A stretch of DNA of 64,000 bases from Mesorhabditis belari (lineage: Eukaryota; Nematoda; Chromadorea; Rhabditida; Rhabditidae). Location of the stretch: NCBI GenBank assembly GCA_958450365.1, contig CAUEEP010000856.1, forward strand, positions 62,001-126,000, written 5' to 3'. Both the position numbers and the translations under genes were made by a program. Under the pieces are notes generated by a model that was not told the origin of the DNA, did no database searches, and saw nothing but the letters and a program-made list of their open reading frames with translations. This document shows positions 1 through 10,453 of the stretch, piece after piece (the first letter of the stretch is position 1; each line of letters opens with the position of its first letter).

Positions 1-168
1 ACGTTTTTTGAACGATAAAGTACTTTGGATGGGTGAAATCCCATAAATTTTGCATGGGTTGTTTTTTTACATTAACGAAACTAAAAAATGCTTTTCACTG
101 GACTAGCACTTATATCCGGCTCTAAACAAGCAAAAAACAGGGTGCGTCTATAATTTTTTGACAGAGTA
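1..168. mobile_element. Truncated end of a Tc1-like element (same family as 18568-19568)
   Basis: This stretch matches the right end of the Tc1-like element at 18568-19568 (compare 19400-19568), including the block with CTAGCACTTATATCCGGCTC and the terminal TTTTTTGACAGA. Only the end lies inside the window, so the rest of the element is cut off by the window edge. No coding potential remains. Confidence 0.75.
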
Positions 169-749
169 TATATAATGTAGCTTTATTATGAAATTCAAAA
201 ATTTGCAATCAATTCAAAGACAATATTCAAACTGGTAAACGGTATGGGTGAAACAATTCTGGGTTTTTGCATTCGATGAAACGGCTTTTGCTACTTACGA
301 GTTCGCCACGATGACAGCAATGATCCTGTATCTGGGCACAAAATAGAATGGAGGAAAAATAGACAGATTGGGTCTTCTATTAAATAGAATTTTTACGGTG
401 CTCACCATTTGTAATTATCAAGAATTTCAAAAGCCATTCAAATTGCCACTATGCTCTGTTTTTTGTCCTTTAGCCGAAGCCGAAGTCAACGCAGTCACAC
501 GAGGACGGCGACGATGAATCGGTGCCTCTTCAATGAACCCTGGCCATTGACGGTGTGAACCGCCGTACTCTCCCACCCTCAAAAATTCCTCTCCTCTGCT
601 CTCTTTTCGTCATTTTTCCAAGTAAACACTGGGAACAAGAGCAAGAGAAAAAGTTCACTTTGGACAACAAAACAGTCAAACATCATGAAACAGAGTTTTT
701 TTCAAACATCGCGAGACTTTGAACGTGCTCATTTTTGGGGAAGCCCCCA
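169..749. other. Non-coding stretch with a repeat shared with 10065-10320
   Basis: I see no convincing gene here. About 310-560 is repeated in direct orientation at about 10065-10320. Both copies contain a possible exon after TTTAG (near 475) that is rich in Pro/Lys/Ser and acidic codons, so this may be a duplicated fragment of an old gene. No complete reading frame supports it. Confidence 0.5.
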
Positions 750-1158
750 TCCTTTTAACTGTGATATCATTGGCTCAAATTCGTGAGAACTTCTTTCGAA
801 ATTTGGAAATATGACTTCATTTCTATTTCACTTTTACGGATGTTGGTAAATATTGAATTTTTTGATCGAAAAGAGCAAAATGTAGATTTGCTGAGAGTTA
901 AGTCTTTTTGCAGCTTTAGATAATATTTTTTGACTTGACTTGTCTTGATTCAGATAAAGCCTTTGCAAAATCGATTCTTTTCTGTTGCAGAGCAAGACAT
1001 GACAGAATTGACGAATTAACGGATATCCGAGATCCTAAACCGATCCAACAGCATTGCCATCATCGTAAAAGATCGCGAAGAAACACCTGAAATTTCAAGG
1101 CTTGTGTTGACCGCATTTTTCTGATTTTGAATCATATACTAAATCTCGCCATTTAGGC
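750..1158. repeat. Duplicated block of about 410 bp, direct copy at 6838-7245
   Basis: The two copies are nearly identical by eye, with only scattered substitutions and single-base changes. A short minus-strand open frame (7040-7225 in the second copy) is interrupted in this copy, so coding function is unlikely. What follows each copy differs, which places the 3' boundary at about 1158 and 7245. Confidence 0.8.
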
Positions 1159-1470
1159 TTTTCTCTGTTCAAACGTAAAAAAAACTATAGCAAAACGCAA
1201 GAGCTGGGCTGGCCAGAGCTATTCGTATGCATAGTTAGCCCAAACTAAGCCAAACATTCAAACAAGTTTTCCAGGCCAATAGTAAGCTTAACAGATCAAG
1301 CTCAACTTAAGGCTATTTGACTTTCAGTTGGACTGCAGCAGACCTAATAATGGGATATAATGTTTCTCTAATTTTAACGCAAAAATGAACCCACGAGTAG
1401 ACTGCTCTTATATTTCTGAAATTAAATGTTTTCTTGAATAAAATGATTCATTGTATGGAAAAACTACAGA

Positions 1471-3136
1471 TACAGTCATGGACAAAAGTCTTTACCCCTA
1501 CCGAGATCAGCTTTTAAAACGCAAAATTTTTCAACTTTTTAACAAGTTTTAAAAATTGTTTTCAAAGTATTTTGTAGCATTTTTACTCTAGTTTTTATAT
1601 CCCATAACCAAAAGAAACAACGATTTATTTTAGGCAACAATGAACGACGTTAACAAAAAAAACCCTCAAAACAGGTGGACAAAAGTCTTTACCCCTCGAA
1701 CAAATAGTGAGAAAAAACCGAGTATTTTAATATTTGGTAGGGCCTCCTTTTGATGAAATTATTGCTTGAATCCTTCTCGGCATCGAGTCGACCAAATCCT
1801 GTAAAATTTGAGGACCGATCTTTTTCCAGACGTCTCGAATGCAGTACCATAGCTCAATCTTGGTATTGAAGCGTTTTCCCTTCAATTTCAGCTTCAAAAA
1901 CGCCCACAAATGTTCGATAACGTTCAAATCCGGACTGTAGGGAGGAGCAGATACGAGCTGAACTCCATTCGATCGGAACCATCCGGGTAGACGAGCTCTA
2001 TCACCGTTGGCAAGGCGAACAACTCGCCCCATTAGCAGTTGCGACTTGTGGCATGGAGCGTTGTCCTGGTACATCAACCATCCTTGTCCAATTTTTGTGG
2101 TCGCAAATGAAAGAAGATCGTTCTCCAAAATCGCCTTGTATCGTTGAGCGTCCAAAGTTGAATTGAGAAGAACGAGCGGACCTGGTGAACTTCTAGTCAT
2201 CGCTTTTGAAAAAAAAAGTCAATAGGCATAAAGATAAAAGTTTCTTACCCCACAACATGATTGATCCGCCACCAAATTTGACTGTCGCACGAAGGTATTT
2301 GGTGCTATATTGTTGTCCGACAGGTCTCCGGATCAAATGATTGCCGTCGGGATTGAAAAGGTTGATCTTCGATTCATCGGTGAAGATGACATTGGCCCAG
2401 TCGTTGCTTGTCGAACTTTCATACTTCTCGGCAAAGTCGAGTCGAATCTTCCGGTGTTTGGCGACCATCAGGGGCTTCTTGGCAGGTCTTCTAGTCATCA
2501 ATCCTGCATGAATCAAACATCTGCTTACTGTCTTTCGATTGATGTCCTTGTTAAATTGATGCTTGATTAATCTGACTCCATCGGAAGCATTAAGATTTGG
2601 ATCCTTTTTGTGGGCCAAAATTAGAACCTTGTCTTCTCTTGGTGTTGTGACGGGTGAACGACCTGTTTTGAATGCTCGGTGAAGAATTCCAGTCGTTTTT
2701 TCTTTCTTGCAAAGCTTTTTCACCGTTTCGGGGCTGCATTTGAATACGCTCGCAACATCCTTTACTTTGTCGCCTCGTTTCCTTGCTTCCATAATATTTT
2801 CTTTGTCGGGAGTGGTCAGATAGGCTCCAGGCATCACTAGAATTAAAAAATAATAAAGCATTGTTATGTGAAAAATAACGAAACAACAGCAAGAAAATAA
2901 AAAGTTGAAAAGGGGTAAAGACTTTTGTCCACCTGTTTTGAGGGTTTTTTTTGTTAACGTCGTTCTTTGTTGCCTAAAATAAATCGTTGTTTCTTTTGGT
3001 TATGGGATATAAAAAATAGAGTAAAAATGCTACAAAATACTTTGAAAACAATTTTTAAAACTTGTTAAAAAGTTGAAAAATTTTGCGTTTTAAAAGCTGA
3101 CCTCGGTAGGGGTAAAGACTTTTGTTCATGACTGTA
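1471..3136. mobile_element. Full-length Tc1-like transposon with long IR/DR-type inverted repeats
   Basis: The ends read CAGTCATG...CATGACTG and are flanked by TA on both sides (1471-1472 and 3135-3136). The terminal inverted repeats are about 225 bp (1473-1697 and 2908-3134). Each carries the motif ACAAAAGTCTTTACCCC twice, at its outer and its inner end, which is the IR/DR arrangement known from Tc3- and Sleeping Beauty-like elements, where the transposase binds both sites. Between them lies a single transposase gene on the minus strand with one short intron. The paralogous DNA near 19615 lacks the element. Confidence 0.9.
1727..2834 (-). CDS. Tc1-like transposase, two exons, intact
   Basis: Cut-and-paste transposase of the element at 1473-3134. 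Exons are 2834-2249 and 2202-1727, joined in frame over a 45-nt GT-AG intron, giving about 353 aa. I start at the methionine of MPGAYLTT. The N-terminus holds a helix-turn-helix region (VKDVASVFKCSPETVKKL) and a second DNA-binding segment (TVSRCLIHAGL). The catalytic core shows IFTDES (first D), YQDNAPCH (second D) and YSPDLNVIEHLW (E). There are 49 residues between the second D and the E instead of the usual 34, because of an insertion of about 15 residues after the QLLMGR stretch. The same insertion is seen in the remnants near 31.6 and 46.9 kb, so it belongs to the family. The protein looks functional. Confidence 0.9.
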
Positions 3137-3284
3137 TGTGAAAATGGGGAAATTTGTGTTCTGTAAAAAATTAATTTTTGATTTTTGTGTTGAAATTATG
3201 ACAAACACAATTCAAATTAAAGAATTGCTCCCAAACCCTTTTCTTTAATCATCCATGACTTCATAGACAAAATACAAGAAGAAT

Positions 3285-3430
3285 AGAGTCCGCTTTTTTA
3301 TTTCAAGTTTAAACTACCGTTAAATAGGACTCTCGTCCTCTTTCCCATTGTAGGTGCAGCGTTAACCATTAAAAATTTTGTCTCCTGCATTCAGGGACGT
3401 GCTCACCAGTTCACTATTTATATAAATAGT
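3285..3430. repeat. Repeated upstream module ending in an 18-bp palindrome (copy 1)
   Basis: A block of about 150 bp starting with GAGTCCGCTTTTT and ending at the perfect palindrome ACTATTTATATAAATAGT (3413-3430). Further copies are at 7246-7385 and 19770-19914 in the same orientation and at 17940-18090 inverted. Three of the four copies lie upstream of the shared signal-peptide exon of the lectin and Ig-like genes, so the module may be part of their promoter or a mobile fragment carried with it. Confidence 0.7.
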
Positions 3431-3437
3431 CTAAACA

Positions 3438-3525
3438 GTGATTCAGGCCGCTCGGGGCTTCAAAAACTTCGATTCTGCCCGTCATAACAGTCATTTCTGC
3501 CCGTTGGGCCGTCAAAACTTCGGCA
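3438..3525. repeat. 30-bp minisatellite, short copy
   Basis: Tandem units of about 30 bp with the core GGCCGTCAAAACAGTCATTC and variants. Longer arrays are at 11505-11656 (inverted), 11752-11905, 17665-17825 (inverted) and 20036-20168. It lies just upstream of the start codon of the Ig-like gene. Confidence 0.7.
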
Positions 3526-3587
3526 TCGTCGCTCTATTCGTTATTCCCATTTCCCCTAATTCAAAGCGAAATAACCAATTGATCAGA

Positions 3588-6175
3588 ATGGGTGTGATGA
3601 CCGTCAGTCTATTCATCACGATTCTCCTCCTTTTCTATCAAATTTCTTCGTCGATTCAACAAAGCGATCAATTGAATCAATTCACGTATTCTTTTTCCTT
3701 CAAATAGCCATATTTTCAACCCTTCAGATCTCCGAATGATCGAGATGAAATTTTGTCTCGTGACCGGCGTACTTTGAAGTAAGTCAGAAAGAGATTATGG
3801 AGATTTGTGGTTTGAAGAAATAAATGGATTTCCATCTTGTTACTGGCTTGAGTTAAGTTTTTAGTGTAAAATGAACTTATGCAGTGGTGTACTATAAAAA
3901 TTAGCAATGCCTTTGCTTTTGCTAAATTACAAAATTTAATTTTAGGGATATTCATTTTGGTTTCACAGGCGCCGAAGTGGCTGAATGTAGCGAGAATGGC
4001 CTTCCAATGAAGGTTAATATAAACTTTGTATAAACAATAAAGGTTTCTTTAGGTGAAACACATCTATTACTGGCCTGGCAATAATATTTCTTTCACGTGC
4101 AATGTTTGTCAACCGTTAGTTTCGTCTGTATAGGATCTAAATGTTCTGTTCGAATTTTAGAGATTTTCATCCAAATAGGAAGATCAAAATGTGGGCTTGG
4201 GCCGCAAAAGTGTACGACTTTTTCGAACATTACCAGAAGAATAAGGTACAATTCTTTTCGATTTTCTGCTATTTTTGCACATTTAGGAGTTGCAACACGC
4301 GGATGTTGGCGTGCAATTTTTACAACTCAACTCCGAGATCAATACAAGCCCGAACGAATTCTATGGATCAGAGAATTGTGGTCCGTCTTACATGCCCGGA
4401 AATCGGTGCGTTTCTTGTTTTTGTTAAAACATAAGGTATTTATTGCCTTGTTTGTTTAAAAAAAATTTGTTTTTTTAGAGATCAGGCCACAGGGAACGGA
4501 TCTTTGCCCCATATCCGACGACAAACGTTTGAACAAATTGGCAATACGTTACACATTCATAATGTACTTTAGGTGTAGTTTAGCTGTAAGTTTATCTTGA
4601 TTTTTAGGCTGAAGCAAGGGCGGCTGGTGTGTATTTTTGCTATGATGATACTGCGTTGCATTTGGTATACTTTCACAGCGGCAATTAAACATTTACCCAT
4701 GTTTAGGTCCGCTATTTCTATATTCTTCACGCAATGACGCCGATCAATCGAGTCAATTGGATGGATGATGCCAATTTGAAGAATCGTGTTCCACTGAGTC
4801 CGGATATCGGTCAATTTTAACAATTCTTTCTAAACTTACACATTTTAGGCAAAATGGTCAGTGAATCGTCTGACAAAAAGGCTTCATTACCGTCTCCATT
4901 TCAATCTGGCAATGATTGCGGGAAACCGATTTATGTAAGTGATTAAGGATATTAAAGTAAATTTTATGGAATTAAGTGCCCGATTTTCCACTAAGCCACA
5001 CTGAATATTACCGCACCCTATTAAAATCTAGATGTACCCGGATACTCAATGGAAATTCAACTGGCATCCCATCATCTATAAACGCGAAAATGACCCTATT
5101 TGTGATAGCGGTGATCTTTGGTGCGAACAATATTTGGTAATCGATTTCTTTTTAAGTGCATTCAAGGTAATTTTAGAAACTTCACCCGGACGCCGACGAC
5201 TTAGTGATACGAAAAGTGCCGGAGACGCCGATACATCTGTATGTTCTCAAACGATCGATCATTGAGGCTAGTTTTTCAAATTTTAATGAAAATAGCTCAT
5301 CAAACGCTTTAAATTTCGCATGTTTGGAATTAATATTGGCGTTTTAGAAAAGATTCTACACGAATGTGGCGTTGGCTTTTCGATGGGAGCCATGGAGTAG
5401 ATGCGATTCGGGAAGAACACATCAACGCCGAGAGGGTGGGGGTGTTTCGATGAATTTTAAAAGTTTAAAATCATTTAGGACACTGTGTTTTGCAGCTCGT
5501 CGATGGTAAAAAGAAAACGAACTCGGAACTGAATACCCATTTTGAAGCATCGAGGTACCTTTTACTGAGCTTTAAGCTGACTTAAGAAAAGTGGTTTAGG
5601 TGGATGTCCCGATTGGATAGCATTTTCGGGCTTTCTGTAGGAAAAGAGACGGCATTTTTGAGATTGCAAAGGTAAGAGTTGTTTGCGAAAATTCATACTT
5701 AAAATGGGTAAACGGCGTTTTAGTTCAACTGTGATGACGATGATCATGGATCAACCAGTGAAGACCGATTGGGGGCCGAGAGAACGATCGGGGAGTGTTC
5801 GTAAGATTGACAATTTTTATGAACAAGTTTGTTTTACCTACTTGAATAGCCTGTTCATAAGTTCGACTCAAGCCTTTGCCTCAATTTCTCTTTAGGTAAT
5901 CTTTCCGTCGTTGGACATCCCGGGCGAACAATTCAACCGAAAAAAAATCACATTGAAAAACGAGTGGAGGGCTTGTTTTAAGTGAGAATTCTGAGATTAT
6001 TCTAACTTTGATTTACGAGGTTTCTTTTGGAATTGAGCTTGCGATAAAATAAGAGATAATGGAGCTGTTAAAAAAAATGTCTTTTAGATACAAACACTCG
6101 GGAGAAAATGAGGGAAATGAATCGTATTCGGATATTGTTGGCACCTATGTGATCGAAACAAAGATGTGCCCCTAA
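3588..6175 (+). CDS. Secreted Ig-like domain protein, many short exons (copy A)
   Basis: Starts at MGVMTVSLFITILLLF, a clear signal peptide, followed by exon 2 (SPNDRDEI...) and an in-phase splice at TTGAA/gtaagt to DIHFGFTGAE. Later exons give a V-type Ig fold: ISFTCNVCQP (first Cys), GNTLHIHN, then AAGVYFCYDD (second Cys). After it comes WHPIIYKRENDP, a Trp-rich cysteine segment WEPWSRCDSG...GHCVLQ, and a final exon ending ETKMCP-stop. This layout (signal peptide, Ig domain, WxPWSxC-type segment) resembles nematode extracellular proteins related to FAM187-like Ig proteins. A role in adhesion or secretion is inference. About 13 exons with introns of 40-60 nt. An inverted paralogue lies at 15003-17591. 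Exon boundaries are by eye, and one exon near 5600-5670 fits only one frame. Confidence 0.65.
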
Positions 6176-6212
6176 AGTGTATTTATTACTTTATATTGCT
6201 GTATATATCAAT

Positions 6213-6307
6213 GTTCCTCTCTTCTTTGTCTTCTTCTGATGGGACAACATCTCTTCATTCACACCATCGATGCAATAAATTCTCTCGTTTGTGTGCAGTT
6301 TCTTGTA
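6213..6307. repeat. Duplicated block of about 95 bp, direct copy at 10356-10453
   Basis: Shared sequence includes TCTTCTGATGGGACAACATC and the stretch ending in GTGTGCAGTTTCTT. The second copy carries a short extra insert of about 10 bp near its middle. No gene is apparent in either copy. Confidence 0.65.
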
Positions 6308-6389
6308 GATTCTAAATATAAGATGAAAACTGGAAAAATCACTTACGGTCAAAAATAACCTAGAAGTAAAGCAGCCCAAAGTGAATAGA

Positions 6390-6541
6390 GTCAGCTCCGC
6401 TTGGTTAATATTTAATAGAAATGAAATAGAAAAGAGATTACGGTAGAAAAAGACTGAATATCTTGAAAAATGATAGAAAAGTTGGTATATTTCTACCGTA
6501 AATCATTCTCTTTTTTGCACTATTAACCAAGAGGAGCTGAC
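6390..6541. mobile_element. Small MITE of about 150 bp
   Basis: Inverted ends GTCAGCTCCGCTTGGTTAAT and ATTAACCAAGAGGAGCTGAC, one mismatch, with a further inverted pair inside around ACGGTAGAAA/TTTCTACCGT. It has no coding capacity. A half copy with the same end lies near 18105-18175. Confidence 0.75.
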
Positions 6542-6837
6542 TTTAAAAGTGACTGATTATGTAGTTGAGCCACACTTACCGAAAGAAGCTTGATGGTATG
6601 GAAGGTAAAGAAGATAAAAATAAAACTTTTAAAAAGTAAGACGATCGACTTCTTAGGAATTTCAAGAAAAGCTGAATAAATTAGCCTAGGGCTCCAAAAT
6701 AACATAGAACTAGGGTAACCCAAAATGCCCTGTTACTTTAGTTGATCCCAAAATTTTGCTGGATGCGCTAACCCAATGACTGTGTGGAGTTAAACATTAA
6801 AGTTAAACAGCTAAACAAAATCAAAATTTCGAAGTTT

Positions 6838-7245
6838 CCATTCTTTCAACTGTGATATCATTGGCTAAAATTCGTGAGAACTTCTTTGGAAATTTCGAAA
6901 TATGACTTCATTTCTATTTCCTTTTACGGATGTTGGTAAATATTGAATTTTTTGATCGAAAAGAGCAAAATGTAGATTTGCTGAGAGTTAAGTCTTTTTG
7001 CAGCTTTAGATAATATTTTTTGACTTGACTTGTCTTGATTCAGATAAAGCCTTTGCAAAATCGATTCTTTTCTGTTGCAGAGCAAGACATGACAGAATTG
7101 ACGAATGAACGGATATCCGAGATCCCAAACCGATCCAAAAGCATTGCCATCATCGTAAAAGATCGCGAAGAAACACCTGAAATTTCAAGGCTTGTGTTGA
7201 CCACATTTTTCTGATTTTGAATCATATACTAAATCTCGCCATTTA
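6838..7245. repeat. Second copy of the 410-bp block at 750-1158
   Basis: Direct repeat of 750-1158. Directly after it comes another copy of the upstream module with the palindrome (7246-7385), whereas copy 1 is followed by unrelated DNA. The two repeats were therefore assembled here independently. Confidence 0.8.
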
Positions 7246-7385
7246 TAGAGTCCGCTTTTTCATTTCAAATTTATACCTCCGTTAAATAGAACTCTCGTCC
7301 ACTTTCCCTTTGTAGGTGCAACCATTAAAATTTTTGTCTCCTGCATTCAGGTATGTGCTCACTAGTTTACTATTTATATAAATAG

Positions 7386-7796
7386 ATGAAATTAGAGTGG
7401 AGGTTGCAGATAAAGTTCTCGAGGAAAATCCGGGCTCTTGTGAGATACTCTGTAAATTAGTGCAAACCTGGAATATACGGATTAACTAAATTATCCGAGT
7501 TTCAAATTCGAACTTTCTCCAGCTAAGATTCTACCCACGGCGCCTAACAAAACATCAGAAGCCGAATATTCGCACAGTTCTGATATAAATTTAATCAAGA
7601 AGTGATTTGGTCAAAAAAATTCTGAATAAGGCCAGAATAGCAAAACAAAAAGCCAGAAACTCCTGGGGCTTCTTTTACAGGCAATATGTTACTGGATTTT
7701 CATTACTGACGGTCTGTATTATTTTATCCAATTATCAGATGTAAGATTTCCGTTGTCTGTAAGTAATAAATTTAACATTTATTGAATAGATTACAA
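7386..7796. other. Intergenic stretch without a recognisable gene
   Basis: No sustained reading frame with splice sites was found on either strand. It lies 3' of the minus-strand gene at 7797-8039, and AATAAA-like words on that strand near 7770 could serve as its polyadenylation region. Confidence 0.4.
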
Positions 7797-8039
7797 TTAG
7801 CTTAAAAGGTCTTCAGCTGTCATTGAAAGAGCCAAAGACAGATCCAAGATTTCTGACCCGGCGAGCCGATTGCAGGTACATCCCGTGATTCCTTGAGTGA
7901 ATGTCTGCATGCATTCTTGGTAACAGCCAGCTTTGATGGAATAGTTGCGAAGCCTGCGTAAAGCTGCATCAAAATTGATTGACACTTCCTGAAATTCAAT
8001 TGAACCTAAATACAGCCGTTGAACCTCGTTAATAACCAT
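7797..8039 (-). CDS. Small cysteine-containing protein, possibly the last exons of a secreted protein
   Basis: The frame ends in a stop at 7797 and contains NFDAALRRLRNYSIKAGC followed by YQECMQTFTQGITGCTC, a tight Cys cluster. A TTTCAG acceptor before EVSINFDAAL (about 7988) suggests the real exon starts there. Further upstream on this strand an open frame KFTKEVFKLQDSKLSEQ (about 8060-8170) follows a TTAG acceptor, and an inverted copy of the signal-peptide exon of the gene at 9067 has its ATG at 8363. Together these could form a leftward secreted-protein gene, but the reading phase of the first join does not fit as written. The Cys pattern faintly recalls DEG/ENaC thumb segments. I do not assign a function. 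Confidence 0.4.
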   Translation of the reverse strand: MVINEVQRLYLGSIEFQEVSINFDAALRRLRNYSIKAGCYQECMQTFTQGITGCTCNRLAGSEILDLSLALSMTAEDLLS

Positions 8040-8304
8040 CGAAGGAGTTCGGAAAATTGGAGTCGCTTTACTAACTAACGTTCGATGGAACCTCGGAAAA
8101 CCCTGGCGTAACTAGAACCGGTTTTTGTTCAGACAACTTTGAATCTTGAAGCTTAAAAACTTCTTTAGTAAATTTTCTAAGAATATCAAACTAACATTTT
8201 ATTTCAATGATTTTAAGGGTGAGGCAGCAAACTACCTTTCTGCTGTTACCGCTTACCAGGGGAAACTCTTTTTTTTATTAACCTCTTTTTCGTGGCTGGT
8301 ACTC

Positions 8305-9125
8305 AACGAAAGGGCAACAGTCACAGTCACCATCAACATCATCGCCACCATAAGTTTTCGCATCGCTAAATTGTTTTTCTATAGAATGTAGATGAAAGGA
8401 GAAACAAGAAAGGAAACTTATCTATCTATGCTATACACAACTCTAGATGATTTGAAACGGAAAAACGAAAGGAAATAAAGACGTTTTCTCTCATTGGGTG
8501 AAAATGCAATAACTAATGCAAAAACTGATTGGAAAAGCTTTTTTCTCTAAAATAAGTAAAATTTCTGGGAAAATGTTGTCAAAATGCGTGTGCAATTCAT
8601 GAAGCAGCAAATATACACATGTTAATGTGATGGGGAGATCAAAATCTCCCCATCCTATCAACATTCCAACATACAAGTGAACACAAGTTGGGGTGATTGC
8701 AGCCGCTTAAATTCTCCGATAGGATCCTTTTTGTGCAAAACATTTGTCGGAACCCACCTTCGCTTCACAGATTCTTGCTTTGTGAATCGTTTTTCTTTTG
8801 TTTCGCGAACTGATTCAAAACTGATTCACTTCTCAAAGACACGTTTGAGACGCGCGTACAACTCAAAATAGACTTTCTATATTTTGAGCGGAAGTAATTT
8901 CTTTCTTCCTCTTCAATATCGTTTTTTCACCCAATGAGATAAAAGTCTTTATTTCCTTTCGTTTTTCAGTTTCAAATCATCTAAAGTTTTGTATAGCATA
9001 GATTAGCAATAAGTTCCCTTTCTTGTTTCTGCTTTCATCTACATTCTATAGAAAAACAATTTAGCGATGCGAAAACTTATGGTGGCGATGATGTTGATGG
9101 TGACTGTGACTGTTGCCCTTTCGTC
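8305..9125. repeat. Head-to-head inverted repeat containing a duplicated promoter and signal-peptide exon
   Basis: Arms at about 8305-8503 and 8929-9125 are inverted copies. Each holds the start and signal peptide MRKLMVAMMLMVTVTVAL of the gene at 9067, its leader and about 130 bp upstream, ending near CACCCAATGAGA. The spacer between them (8504-8928) shows no gene but has a small hairpin GGGGAGATC...ATCTCCCC near 8631-8655. The layout would give two divergent promoters, each with a signal-peptide exon. Confidence 0.75.
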
Positions 9126-9787
9126 GAGCAATTCGGACGAAATTCCCACAGAGCGCACATGCTACGTTACGAGTTACCATTACGACGCAAATTGGACCAA
9201 GCCGGAGCATAGAGAACTGCCCGAGAGAAGTTGTTCCGAAAACAGACCGCATTGTGTCACGTTGACGTTTAAATCGGGGAAAGTGTCGTATGGATGCTGG
9301 CATTGCCCGGTGACCGTTTCGCTATAAACATTGAAAGAGTTGTTTGTGTTTAGAAGGTTGGTGCACACTTCTACGAGGGAATCGGCACTGCAGATTGTTG
9401 TGACACGGATCGCTGCAACAAGCCGAAGCCTTTCAATTGTCACCTTAGGGTGGGTTTATTTGGAAATTTTGTTTGTTTGTTGTTTCAAAAAGCTGTGAAA
9501 TGCTCGATTCAGGAAACGGAAAATGACGAATCGGACAAATGTGAAGCGGACGGAGTGGAGTCTTTTTGCGCGGGTTACTACGACGACTACTCTGTTGGGA
9601 AATGCACAAATGAGTGTAAGGTAGGCGCTTTCTGCGTGTGGGAATTTGCAAATTCTGCATTTAGAATCAAAAGCTGAACGTGCGAATTGAGGGTGGACGG
9701 GATGCAGAGGGCAGGGATCGGCCGATGATGTGTTGCGATACGGAGATGTGCAATATGGTAAGGGATTTGGTAGATAAAACAGCGTAA
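9067..9787 (+). CDS. Secreted protein with two three-finger (Ly6-like) cysteine domains
   Basis: Begins with the signal peptide MRKLMVAMMLMVTVTVALSS. Domain 1: TCYVTSYHYD, ERSCSENRPHC, SYGCWHC and, in exon 2, TADCCDTDRCN, the CC-x-T-D-x-CN ending of three-finger proteins. Domain 2: VKCSIQETENDES, VESFCAGYYDD, GKCTNECK and RPMMCCDTEMCN. Exons are about 9067-9309, 9354-9449, 9493-9620 and 9662-9757. The join between exons 2 and 3 does not keep phase with the obvious splice sites, so either the sites differ or a frameshift is present. No final exon was found, and read-through gives a stop at 9787. Such proteins are extracellular or GPI-anchored in animals. The ligand is unknown. A fragment of a paralogue lies at 13453-13700. 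Confidence 0.6.
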
Positions 9788-9799
9788 ACATTCCAATAG

Positions 9800-10064
9800 A
9801 AGAGCTCCTTCTAAACGAAGTTTTTCATTTTGCCGGTTTTCCAACTTTTGGATAAGAAAATTTTGATGGATTTTCATCCGCTTTAACTTTTTAAATTGTT
9901 TACATTTTCAAATTTCAAATTTAATTTTTAAATTGACGGTGTTGATGATGGAAGAATTGAAAAATTCTCGAATGCTTTCAAATAATATTAATAGGCTAGA
10001 AGACTTGATTACACCGGAAAGCGGATGAAAATCCATCAAAAACATTCATTTTTGAGGAGCTCTT
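9800..10064. mobile_element. MITE of about 265 bp
   Basis: Ends AAGAGCTCCT and AGGAGCTCTT are inverted, and a further inverted pair GATGGATTTTCATCCGC / GCGGATGAAAATCCATC lies inside. No reading frame. It directly abuts the repeated block that starts near 10065. Confidence 0.6.
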
Positions 10065-10330
10065 GAACATCAGGGGATCCTGTATCTGGGCACAAAATAG
10101 AATAGAGGAAAAATAGACAGATTGGGTCTTCTATTAAATATAATTTTTACGGTGTTCACCATTTTTACTTATCAAGATTTTCAAAAGCCATTCAAGTTGC
10201 CACTATGATCTGTTTTTTGTCCTTTAGCCGAAGCCAAAGTCAACGCAGTCACCCAAGGATGGCGACGATGAATCGGTGCCTCTTCAATGAACCCTGGCCA
10301 TTGACGGTGTTGATGATGGGATTCGTGTTG
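10065..10330. repeat. Second copy of the block at 310-560
   Basis: Same sequence in direct orientation as 310-560, including the ATCTGGGCACAAAATAGAAT start and the possible exon beginning after CCTTTAG. It continues further than the first copy into a Val/Leu/Ser-rich open stretch near 10310-10350. Probably a duplicated gene fragment. Confidence 0.6.
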
Positions 10331-10453
10331 CTCGTCTCCTCCTCTCTCCCTCCTCTCTTCTTTGTCTTCTTCTGATGGGACAACATCTCTTCATTCACAT
10401 CACATGACACACCATCGATGCAATAAATTCTCTCGTTTGTGTGCAGTTTCTTT

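Noticed and set aside
4141..4459. Overlapping open frames as an independent gene
   Set aside because: They cover exons and introns of the Ig-like gene A. The spliced frame with the Ig cysteines explains the region better.
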